A stretch of DNA of 64,000 nucleotides from PLanc-01 sp034678485. GTDB lineage: Bacteria > Planctomycetota > Phycisphaerae > Sedimentisphaerales > Anaerobacaceae. A model generated the notes under the pieces. The model worked only from the letters and a program-made list of their open reading frames with translations, was not told where the DNA came from and did no database searches. A program made the position numbers and the translations under genes. Numbering within the stretch: the first letter of the stretch is position 1; each line of letters opens with the position of its first letter. Location: positions 31,421-95,420 of the forward strand of contig JAXDBU010000065.1 of the NCBI GenBank assembly GCA_034678485.1. The letters are read 5' to 3'. Below, piece after piece: positions 17,993 to 26,194 of this stretch.

Positions 17993-20425
17993 ATGACGAC
18001 GTTGTGGCAAGACATCAAATACGGGCTGCGGATGGCGGCGAAGAGTCCCGGCTTCACATTGGTCGTGGTTCTGATTCTGGCGGTAGGGATTGGGGCCACT
18101 ACAGCGACGTTCAGCGTGGTCAATGCCGTGATGCTCCGGCCGTTGCCCTATGAAGACTCCGATCACATTATGACCTTCTGGGAGCAGACTCAGTGGGGCG
18201 AGAGAGGGACGACGCCTCAGGATTTCCTCTTCTGGTGCAGCCAGAACCAGGTGTTCGAACGGGTCGCGGCCTATAAGGTCCATTTTGCCTATGTCACAGG
18301 AATCGACCGGCCCAGAAAGATCACGTCCTGGGCGGTCTCGCCGGACCTCTTTCCTTTGCTGGGCGTCGAACCCTTGCTGGGCAGAGGGTTCCTCCCGCAG
18401 GAAGACCGGAAGGGGAACGAGCACGTTGTCGTTCTCAGTTATGCGTTCTGGCAGACTCACTTTGGAGGGAGCCCGGGCGCGATCGGCCGAACCATCTACC
18501 TCACCACGGACGACATGGCCGCAGATGGAAGCCGCAGGTTCGGTCGCGAGGGGTATTCCGTCGTGGGGATCATGCCACAGAGTTTCGAGTTTCCCTTCGG
18601 GCGTCCCGCGCCGTTCTGGATACCGCTCGTACTGGAGACGGGTGGGACCCAATGGTGGAGCAACAGCCCCGTGCTCCGCGTGCTGGCACGGCCCAGACAC
18701 GGCGTCGGCCTGGAACAGGCACGTGGCGCCATGGCCGTCATTGGCGGGCGTCTTCGGGAGATGGACCCGAAAGCAGCGGCCGACCGAGCCATTGGCGTAG
18801 ATTGGCTGCTGAACCGAATTCTCAGGGGCAGTCGCAGACCTCTGTTGCTGCTGCTCGGTGCGGCGGGATTCGTGTTGCTGGTCGCTTGCAGCAACGTCGC
18901 CAACCTGTTCCTGGCCCGCGCCGGCGAACGACAACGGGAGGTGGCCATGCGCTCGGCGTTGGGCGCCTCACGAGGCCGGATCGTGCGTCAGATGCTCGCG
19001 GAGAATCTCCTGTTGAGCGCCGTCGCCGGCGTTCTGGGACTGGTGTTGACGTTCTACGCCGTCAGAGCGTTGGTCCACCTCTGTCCGTCGAACATCCCTC
19101 GCCTGCGCGACACAAGCGTGGACCTCTCGGTTCTGTGTTTCACGCTGGCGATGTCTATTCTCACGGCTTTGTTGTTCGGTATGGTGCCGGCCTGGAGAGG
19201 CTCCGGCATTCGTGTGAGCGAGACCTTGAAGGAAGGAGCAGGTCGGGCTACCGGCGGCCGGGGCTGGCGGCGTCTTCACGGCGGTCTTGTGGTCTCCCAA
19301 CTTGGGTTGTCTGTGGTCTTGCTCATCGGTGCGGCTCTACTGATTCGCAGCCTGATTGCGTTGCAGAGAGTGGATTTGGGCTTTCAGCCGAAGAACGTGC
19401 TGGCGGTGCACGTCGATCTGCCGGAAGCGAAGTACCCCGAGTCTCACCATTGCCGGGCTTTCTTCGAGCCGTTGGTCGAGTGGGCGCAGACGCTGCCTCA
19501 TGTCCGATCGGCGGGACTGATCACAGGGGACCTCGACCTCGGCACCGGCGGAATGACCATGGATATCGCCTTCCCGGATCGTCCTGCGGACGACGCGGCG
19601 CAGGGCTTGGCCGCCAAGTACGCGATTGTGACCCCCGGCCTCTTCGAGGCCCTGGGCATGAAGCTCCTCACCGGGCGAACCTTCGAAGAACAAGAGACGG
19701 CCGTCACGATTATCGATGAGAATCTGGCCCGAAAGCACTTTGCGGATGTTGATCCCGTCGGTCGTAAGATTATCATCGAGGAGGGCGAATTCACCATCGT
19801 GGGCATCGTGAGCACGCTCAAGGATTTCCAGACCCTCGACCCGACCTACGGCGCCGTCTACATGCCCTTGGGTTCCTACGTCCCCGGCCAGATGGTGCTC
19901 GTCGTGAGGACGGACGGCGATCCCATGCGCTTGGCAGACGCGATTCGCACGGAAGTCGCCGGCCTGAGCGGCGAGGAGGTGGTCACGAAGATCGAGACGG
20001 CTGGCATGGTCCTCTCGAGAATGCTCGCGCCACGGCGGTTCAGCATGGTTCTACTGGGCCTGTTCGCAGGCATCGCGGTGGTGATTGCGGTGGCCGGGGT
20101 CTACGGCCTGCTCGAATACAGCACGTCGCAGCAAACCCGCGAAATCGCAATTCGTGTGGCGCTTGGCGCTGAAGGTGCGAACGTTCGCCGGATGGTGCTG
20201 TGGCGGGGCCTGCGGCTCACGCTCATCGGTGTGGCTCTCGGTGTGGTCGGGGCCATGGCTGTGACGCGCGTGCTGTCGAGTCTCCTGTATGACGTTGGTC
20301 CCACGGACCCGCTGACCCTGGCATCTGTCTCGCTCGTCCTGTCGGTGATTGCCCTGTTGGCCAGCTATTTGCCCGCCCGACGGGCGGCGAAGGTCGATCC
20401 GATGGCGGCGCTGCGATGTGAATGA
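17993..20425 (+). CDS. ADOP-type duplicated MacB/FtsX permease, copy 7
   Basis: An 810-aa group A permease placed between the two ATPase genes. The frame is open from 17966, but ATG 17993 has GGAG 7-8 bp upstream and gives MTTLWQDIKYG, matching the N-termini of the other copies. It has eight TM segments; the coupling motifs are RQREVAMRSALGASRGRI and REIAIRVALGAEGANV. Its second half carries the group A ADVDPVGRKI motif. Bases 20213-20379 are nearly identical to permease 5. The stop codon overlaps an ATG at 20422, so ATPase 2 is probably coupled to it. From gene order, this is the permease most likely to be the partner of the two ATPases. Confidence 0.95.
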   Translation: MTTLWQDIKYGLRMAAKSPGFTLVVVLILAVGIGATTATFSVVNAVMLRPLPYEDSDHIMTFWEQTQWGERGTTPQDFLFWCSQNQVFERVAAYKVHFAYVTGIDRPRKITSWAVSPDLFPLLGVEPLLGRGFLPQEDRKGNEHVVVLSYAFWQTHFGGSPGAIGRTIYLTTDDMAADGSRRFGREGYSVVGIMPQSFEFPFGRPAPFWIPLVLETGGTQWWSNSPVLRVLARPRHGVGLEQARGAMAVIGGRLREMDPKAAADRAIGVDWLLNRILRGSRRPLLLLLGAAGFVLLVACSNVANLFLARAGERQREVAMRSALGASRGRIVRQMLAENLLLSAVAGVLGLVLTFYAVRALVHLCPSNIPRLRDTSVDLSVLCFTLAMSILTALLFGMVPAWRGSGIRVSETLKEGAGRATGGRGWRRLHGGLVVSQLGLSVVLLIGAALLIRSLIALQRVDLGFQPKNVLAVHVDLPEAKYPESHHCRAFFEPLVEWAQTLPHVRSAGLITGDLDLGTGGMTMDIAFPDRPADDAAQGLAAKYAIVTPGLFEALGMKLLTGRTFEEQETAVTIIDENLARKHFADVDPVGRKIIIEEGEFTIVGIVSTLKDFQTLDPTYGAVYMPLGSYVPGQMVLVVRTDGDPMRLADAIRTEVAGLSGEEVVTKIETAGMVLSRMLAPRRFSMVLLGLFAGIAVVIAVAGVYGLLEYSTSQQTREIAIRVALGAEGANVRRMVLWRGLRLTLIGVALGVVGAMAVTRVLSSLLYDVGPTDPLTLASVSLVLSVIALLASYLPARRAAKVDPMAALRCE
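20213..20379. repeat. 167-bp block shared with permease 5 (12834-13000)
   Basis: This is the partner of 12834-13000, 7379 bp away, with 164 of 167 positions matching by eye. Two of the three differences change a codon or its third base without disturbing the membrane segments. Confidence 0.9.
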
Positions 20426-20475
20426 GACAGAGGGTATATCAACAACCGATGACCTGGAATTGGAGATTGAAGAAC

Positions 20476-21147
20476 GTGGCTACGATTCAACTGAGAAACA
20501 TCGAGAAGTGCTACGAGACGAAAGCCGGAAAGAACTACGTTCTGCGGCAGATCAACTTGGACATCGAGGAGGGCGATTTCGTCACCTTCATGGGCCCTTC
20601 CGCGGCAGGCAAGACCACGCTGCTGAACATCCTCGGAATGCTCGACGGCGCCTGGGAAGGGGAGTACTACCTCCTCGAGCACGCGATCCATGCACTCAAG
20701 CCGAAGGAACGCCTGGCCCTGAACAAACAGTACATCGGCTTCGTGTTCCAGAACTTCAACCTGCTCGATACCCTGACGGTCTACGAGAACCTGGACATCC
20801 CGCTGTCCTACCGGAACGTCAAGGCCTCCGAGCGGGCGTCGATCGTCTGCGACACGCTCGACCGCTTCGGTATCGTCGGCAAGAAGGACCTGTTCCCCAG
20901 CCAGCTCTCCGGCGGCCAGCAGCAGCTCGTCGGCGTCGCGCGGGCGGTGATCGCCAACCCCAAGATCCTGCTGGCGGACGAGCCGACCGGCAACCTGCAC
21001 TCTTCGCAGGGCGACGAGATCATGAAGCTCTTCAAGCGGCTCAACAGCGAGGGCACGACGATCATCCAGGTCACGCACAACGAGAAGTACGCCGCTTGCG
21101 GCAAGCGGATCATCAAGCTCAAAGATGGTTGGATGGAGAAAGAATGA
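20476..21147 (+). CDS. ABC transporter ATPase with variant D-loop (ATPase 2)
   Basis: A 223-aa nucleotide-binding subunit if read from GTG 20476, which has GGAG at 20462-20465 and starts right at the domain (ATIQLRNIEKCYE). ATG 20422, overlapping the permease 7 stop, would add 18 residues. Walker A is GPSAAGKT (40-47), the Q-loop FQNFNLLDTLTVYENL, the signature LSGGQQQLVGVARA, Walker B ILLADEP, and the H-loop QVTHNE. Two positions depart from ATPase 1: leucine replaces the arginine after QQQ, and the D-loop reads TGNLHS with H175 in place of aspartate. I recall LHS variants in relatives, so this may be normal for a subfamily. The pair could form an asymmetric ATPase dimer. Confidence 0.93.
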   Translation: MATIQLRNIEKCYETKAGKNYVLRQINLDIEEGDFVTFMGPSAAGKTTLLNILGMLDGAWEGEYYLLEHAIHALKPKERLALNKQYIGFVFQNFNLLDTLTVYENLDIPLSYRNVKASERASIVCDTLDRFGIVGKKDLFPSQLSGGQQQLVGVARAVIANPKILLADEPTGNLHSSQGDEIMKLFKRLNSEGTTIIQVTHNEKYAACGKRIIKLKDGWMEKE

Positions 21148-21149
21148 GT

Positions 21150-21222
21150 GGTCAGTCGATAGTGTGCAGTTGCCGGCAAGAGCCGACATCTGGGAACTGA
21201 CAACTGAGAACCGAGAACCGGA
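21150..21222 (+). repeat. Intergenic GGGAACTGACAACTGAGAAC repeat
   Basis: The gap between ATPase 2 and permease 8 carries GTCAGTCGATAGTGTGCAG, AAGAGCCGACATCT, then the clearest copy of the shared core, GGGAACTGACAACTGAGAAC, followed by CGAGAACCGGAGG. The terminal GGAGG doubles as the ribosome site of the next gene. Confidence 0.6.
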
Positions 21223-21231
21223 GGTCATGCG

Positions 21232-23730
21232 ATGGCAACGATCTGGCAGGATGTGCGATACGGCGTACGTGGGCTGGGCAGGAATCCGGGCTTCACGTTG
21301 CTGGCCGTGCTGACACTGGCGCTCGGAATCGGGGCCAATACCGGCATCTTCACCATCTTCGAGCAGGTCCTTCTGCGGTCGCTTCCCGTCAAAGACCCCG
21401 AAGCCCTGATCCTCGTTGAGACCGAAGGTAGACACATTGGTTCCCGGTGGGGAGATGCCACGATGCTCTCCTACCTCCGGTTCAAGGATTACCAAGAGAC
21501 GACGGCTCTGTTTGCAGGGGTCTTGTGCCGCCGGGGAGAGACGGCGGTCTTGGATGACGGGCGCAGAACCGAACGGGTGGAGATCGAGCTGGCTTCGGCA
21601 AGCTACTTCGACGTGCTGGGTGTGCCGCCGGCTCTGGGGCGCACGTTCATCGCCGAGGATGAGGCTCTGTCGGGCGGCAATGCGGTGGCCGTGTTGAGCC
21701 ATGAGTCCTGGCGGACGCGTTTTGGCGAGGATCCATCCGTCCTCGGCAGAACGCTGCTCGTCAACCGTGTTCCGGTGGTCGTGGTTGGCGTCGCTGCATC
21801 GGGTTTCAAGGGGCTCAGCCTGGATGCACAGCCTGGACTGTTCCTCCCTGTCACGATGATGAGACAGATATCGCCAACGTGGCGTCCGCTGGACGACCGA
21901 AAGAACGCGTGCGTGCAGATCTTCTGTCGACTCCGGAAGGGTCTGTCTCGCGAGCAGGCCGGCGTGGCCGTCCAGGCTCGCCATGCGGAGATCGTCGAAA
22001 CGGAGATCCGAAGCCCCGGGTTCGAGGGCTTGTCGGACTCGGACCGCGAGCAGTTTCGCCAATCACGGGCGGTCCTGCTGCCGGCGGGCCGGGGTGTCTC
22101 GGGCTTGTCGTCCCGCCTGGGGGCCACACTGCGGTTGCTCATGGGGCTGGCCGCGTTGATTCTCTTGGCCGCCTCCGCGAGCGTGTCGAGCCTGCTGGTC
22201 GCGCGGGCCGCGAGCCGTCAGAAGGAGGTCACAGTACGACTGGCGATTGGAGCAGGACGTTGGCGCATCTTCCGCCAGCTCCTGGCGGAGACCTTGTTGC
22301 TGGCGATTGCGGGCGGAATAGCGGCTCTGGCGGTCGCCTTGTGGACCACTCATGCCATTCTGTTGTTTGCCCCAGAGTCGATGAAAACGGTCGTTTCCCC
22401 CTCGCTGAACGGACGGATGCTGACCTTCAACCTTGTTGTTTCAGGGGTGGCGGCACTTCTGTTCGGCCTGTTCCCCGCCTGGTGGGCGGCGCGAACCGAT
22501 CTGGCTTCCACGCTCAAGGAACAGACGGTAGCCGTGCTGGGCGGCTCCCGCGTGCGTTTGCGCCGGGTCCTCATCGTCGTACAGGTGACTCTGTCACTGG
22601 TTCTCCTCATTGGCTCAGGATTGTCTCTTCGCAGTCTTTCAGCTTTGTATCGCGTGGACCCCGGCTTCCGCACCACGAACCTGATTTCCTTTCACCTGGA
22701 TCTGCAGTTGACCGGATACGACTGGCCGCGTGCCTTGGCGTTCTACCAGCAGTTGCAGACGCAACTGCGGTCCGTGCCAGGGGTCGAGTCGATCGCCGTG
22801 GCTCAGACGTCGCTTCTGGGTCGGGTTCGGAACTACAACAGAGTCGTTGTCGAGGGGCATCAATCCGGGGAAGATGAGGAGCCGAGCGTGTGCTGCGATA
22901 CCATTTCGCATGACTACTGCAAAACTCTGGGCATCCCGTTGAGACTGGGCCGCGACTTCGACGAACACGATGAGTTGTCGGGGGCGAAGCAGGCGGTGCT
23001 TGTCAACGAGGCCTTTGTGCACAGGTTCTTCGAAGGCCGTGATCCCATTGGCTCCCACCTGGGCTTTCGCTGGAGTGCGGACGCACAGCCGGACCGAGAA
23101 ATCGTCGGCGTGGCAGGTGATTCCCGGATCACCGGCCCTCGCGGTGTCGCGGAACCGCAAGTGTACGTGCCCTATCCGCAGATCGATCTGGCCGCCGCGA
23201 CGATCTACGTGCGGACGAATCTCGGCTCCGCGCAGGTCTTCCGTGCCGTTCACGAGCAGGTGCGCAGGCTCGATTCAGGCATCCCCATCGTGGATATGAT
23301 GACGATGGAGGATCGCCTGGACCGCGTCCTTGCCAACGAGCGGTTGCTTGGTCTTCTATCGAGTTTGTTCGGGGTTTTGGCTACGGCCCTGGCGCTGGTG
23401 GGCCTGTACGCCGTGACCGCGTATAGCGTGACGCGTCGGGTGCAGGAGATCGGGATTCGTGTGGCTCTGGGGGCACAGCGATGGAATGTGTTGGTTCTGG
23501 TCCTACGGGAAGGACTGGTTTTGACCGGCCTAGGCATCGGGGCTGGTTTCGTCGTCGCGGTACCGCTGACACGGATACTGCGCAGCCAGCTCTTCGAGAT
23601 CACGCCGACCGACCCGGTGACATTCGCATCGGCGGCGTTCTCGTTGGGTATAGTCGCACTGCTGGCCTGCTATCTTCCCGCCCGGCGGGCGGCGAGGATC
23701 GATCCGATGGCGGCACTCAGGCACGAATAG
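21232..23730 (+). CDS. ADOP-type duplicated MacB/FtsX permease, copy 8
   Basis: An 832-aa duplicated permease that fits neither main group. TM1 follows GFTLLAVLTLALGIGANTG, with an EQVLLRSLPV segment unlike the NAVLxRxLPY of group A. The first FtsX unit has RQKEVTVRLAIGAGRWRI; the second has QEIGIRVALGAQRWNV. Loop 2 carries FFEGRDPIGSHLGF in place of the PDG...C or ADVDPVG inserts. GGAGG eight bp upstream sets the start. Only 9 bp separate it from the next gene. Its divergence suggests an older member, or one brought in separately, with its own substrate range. Function beyond ADOP-type permease is not inferable. Confidence 0.94.
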   Translation: MATIWQDVRYGVRGLGRNPGFTLLAVLTLALGIGANTGIFTIFEQVLLRSLPVKDPEALILVETEGRHIGSRWGDATMLSYLRFKDYQETTALFAGVLCRRGETAVLDDGRRTERVEIELASASYFDVLGVPPALGRTFIAEDEALSGGNAVAVLSHESWRTRFGEDPSVLGRTLLVNRVPVVVVGVAASGFKGLSLDAQPGLFLPVTMMRQISPTWRPLDDRKNACVQIFCRLRKGLSREQAGVAVQARHAEIVETEIRSPGFEGLSDSDREQFRQSRAVLLPAGRGVSGLSSRLGATLRLLMGLAALILLAASASVSSLLVARAASRQKEVTVRLAIGAGRWRIFRQLLAETLLLAIAGGIAALAVALWTTHAILLFAPESMKTVVSPSLNGRMLTFNLVVSGVAALLFGLFPAWWAARTDLASTLKEQTVAVLGGSRVRLRRVLIVVQVTLSLVLLIGSGLSLRSLSALYRVDPGFRTTNLISFHLDLQLTGYDWPRALAFYQQLQTQLRSVPGVESIAVAQTSLLGRVRNYNRVVVEGHQSGEDEEPSVCCDTISHDYCKTLGIPLRLGRDFDEHDELSGAKQAVLVNEAFVHRFFEGRDPIGSHLGFRWSADAQPDREIVGVAGDSRITGPRGVAEPQVYVPYPQIDLAAATIYVRTNLGSAQVFRAVHEQVRRLDSGIPIVDMMTMEDRLDRVLANERLLGLLSSLFGVLATALALVGLYAVTAYSVTRRVQEIGIRVALGAQRWNVLVLVLREGLVLTGLGIGAGFVVAVPLTRILRSQLFEITPTDPVTFASAAFSLGIVALLACYLPARRAARIDPMAALRHE

Positions 23731-23739
23731 GAGAAATCA

Positions 23740-26181
23740 ATGAGAACGATCTGGCAGGACATTCGAAATGGCGTTCGGACGCTGGTGAGGAGTCCTGGAT
23801 ATGCGGCGGTGATGGTGTTCACGCTCTCGCTGGGTGTCGGCGCGACGACGGCCATCTTCTCCGTGGTGAATGGTGTGTTGTTGCGTCCGTTGTCCTATCG
23901 GCAATCCGACCGGCTCGTATTCATACAAGAGCGCATCTCCAGTCTTGCGGACAAGTACCCGGTGCTGCCGGTCAGCGCACGGCATTTCATCGAATGGCGG
24001 CATCGCTGCACCTTGTTCGAGAGTCTGTCGCTCATCGACAATGACTTTGTGACTTTGACCGGCCGAGGCGACCCCGAGCGACTGGATGTGCTGCGGGTCT
24101 CGGCGAATCTGTTCGAAACTCTTGGGGTCCGCCCGGTGATAGGCCGGGCCTTCGTTGCGGAGGAGGAAGAGGGGGCGAATCACGTCGCGGTCGTCAGTGA
24201 TGGTCTGTGGCGGCGGAAACTCGGAGCGGATTCGTCGATCTTGGACACGACGATCACGCTGGATGGTCAGCCGTATACCGTGGTCGGCGTGTTGCCCGCG
24301 GCATTCCGGTTTCCGAACGTCAACCCATGGGGCGCGGTTGAGATGCAGACGAGCGCACAGCCCGCGATCTTCGTGCCCAAGGTCTTCAAATCGTGGGAGC
24401 GCGACACCTTGATGGGCGGGCTCAATTTCGCCGTGATCGCGCGGCTCAAACAGGGCGTCGCGCCTGCACAGGCGACTGCCGAGTTGAATGCCATCGGAGC
24501 CCAGATCGTGGACATGGCGGGCCAGAGGGACATGGAGTTGACGGCCATTGTCCAGCCGTTGAAAGACGCCTTGGTGCGAGACTCTCGTCTGGGCCTGTTC
24601 GTTGTCCTGGGTGCGATAGGGGCTCTCCTGTTCATCGCGTGTTTGAACCTGAGCATCCTAGGCCTGGTCCGGGCGGACCGACGCGCAATGGAGTCGGCTG
24701 TGCGAGCGGCTCTGGGCGCCAGCCGGACACAACTGGTGCGACAAGTGCTCATGGAGGCTATTCTCATCGCGATTCCAGGAACGGTTCTTGGCATGATGGT
24801 TGCGTCCCTGGGTGTGGAGACGCTCGTCCGAGTCATGCCGGCCGATCTGCCTCGCCTGGGCGAAGTGCACATCGATGCCGGGGCCCTGTTCTTCGCGATC
24901 GGATTGACCGGACTGACGACGGTCCTGGCGGCTGTGTTGCCCGCGCTGCGCACGGCGAAGCACGAGGTCTTGTGCGTTCTGAAGGCAGGGGGGCGCACCG
25001 CGACAGGTGATGCACTTGGGTTCTTTCTGCGGAAAGGGCTTGTCGTCGCGGAGGTGGGCCTTGGGGTCATGCTCCTGGCGACGGCCGGCCTGCTCCTGGG
25101 CAGTTTTGCCCGCGTGATGCATGCGGACCGAGGTTTCAATGCCCCGGCGGTTCTGGCGGCGGACCTTGTGCCTCCGGCGGTGAAGTACAGTCGTTGGCAG
25201 GAGAGACAGGCCTTCTACGACCGACTTCTCGAACACCTGGGGTCGTCGCCGGGGATTCAGTCGGCAGCGATCATCAATACGCTGCCTCTGGAGGGCGAGA
25301 ATTGGGTGAGCACGGTGTGCCTGCCGGGTGATACGCGATCGGATTGGGAACGCCCCATGCCGAACGTGCGATTTACCAGTCCGGATTACTTCCGGACGAT
25401 GGGTATTGGGCTGTTGGAGGGACGGACGTTTCAGCAGACGGACCGGTCGAAGAAAGTCGCTGTCGTCTCTGGTCGGTTGGCGCAGGCGTTGTGGCCCGCC
25501 CAGGATGGGGTGGTCGGGCAGAAGATCTTGTATGCGGACGAAGGCGAGTATGAAGTCATCGGGGTGGTCCAGGATGTCCGTGCCAACGCCGACAAGGAGG
25601 CTGTGCCGGTGGTCTATGTCCCCTATTGGAATGAAGCGATGGATTGTGCAATCGTTGTGGTCGGCACGATGCGAGACCCGCTCTCGGTCACTGGCGCGGT
25701 TCGTGCCGCCATCCACAGCGTGGACCCCGACGTGCCGATTGCCGCGATGCGGACCATGCGAGAGGTGCTGGAGGAATCGGTTTCCCAGCGGCGCTTCCAA
25801 ATGCTTGTGGCTTCAACATTTGCCTTGTGCGCTGTTCTTTTGGCGGGTCTTGGCATCTACAGCGTCGTCTCCTACATGGTGACGCAGCGAACAAGAGAAA
25901 TAGGAATCCGGGCCACGTTTGGAGCTCGTTCCTCCGACTTGTGCTGGATGGTCCTGCGACAGGGAATGATACCCGTCGCACTCGGCGTGGTCTCAGGCAT
26001 TTGCGGCGCCCTGGTCTGCGGCCGGCTCCTCCAGAGTCTCCTGTATGAAGTGAATGCGGACGACCCACGGATTCTTGCGGTGGTTGCGGGCGTGGTGATG
26101 TCGACCGCCCTGGCCGCCTGCTACATTCCTGCCCGACGGGCGGCGAGGGTTGATCCCATGGTGGCGTTGAGGTGCGAGTAG
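23740..26181 (+). CDS. ADOP-type duplicated MacB/FtsX permease, copy 9
   Basis: An 813-aa duplicated permease, also outside the two main groups. It has GYAAVMVFTLSLGVGATTA at TM1, a first coupling segment RRAMESAVRAALGASRTQLV that departs from the RQREM/I pattern, and REIGIRATFGARSSDL in the second, where RATFGA replaces the usual RMALGA. Loop 2 contains LWPAQDGVVGQKI. Both hydrophobic sets are complete, so it should still be a working permease. The start has GGAG eight bp upstream. It ends 13 bp before permease 10. The altered coupling segments are where ATPase contact is expected, so ATPase choice or use may differ for this copy. Confidence 0.93.
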   Translation: MRTIWQDIRNGVRTLVRSPGYAAVMVFTLSLGVGATTAIFSVVNGVLLRPLSYRQSDRLVFIQERISSLADKYPVLPVSARHFIEWRHRCTLFESLSLIDNDFVTLTGRGDPERLDVLRVSANLFETLGVRPVIGRAFVAEEEEGANHVAVVSDGLWRRKLGADSSILDTTITLDGQPYTVVGVLPAAFRFPNVNPWGAVEMQTSAQPAIFVPKVFKSWERDTLMGGLNFAVIARLKQGVAPAQATAELNAIGAQIVDMAGQRDMELTAIVQPLKDALVRDSRLGLFVVLGAIGALLFIACLNLSILGLVRADRRAMESAVRAALGASRTQLVRQVLMEAILIAIPGTVLGMMVASLGVETLVRVMPADLPRLGEVHIDAGALFFAIGLTGLTTVLAAVLPALRTAKHEVLCVLKAGGRTATGDALGFFLRKGLVVAEVGLGVMLLATAGLLLGSFARVMHADRGFNAPAVLAADLVPPAVKYSRWQERQAFYDRLLEHLGSSPGIQSAAIINTLPLEGENWVSTVCLPGDTRSDWERPMPNVRFTSPDYFRTMGIGLLEGRTFQQTDRSKKVAVVSGRLAQALWPAQDGVVGQKILYADEGEYEVIGVVQDVRANADKEAVPVVYVPYWNEAMDCAIVVVGTMRDPLSVTGAVRAAIHSVDPDVPIAAMRTMREVLEESVSQRRFQMLVASTFALCAVLLAGLGIYSVVSYMVTQRTREIGIRATFGARSSDLCWMVLRQGMIPVALGVVSGICGALVCGRLLQSLLYEVNADDPRILAVVAGVVMSTALAACYIPARRAARVDPMVALRCE

Positions 26182-26194
26182 AAGGAGTTGCACA

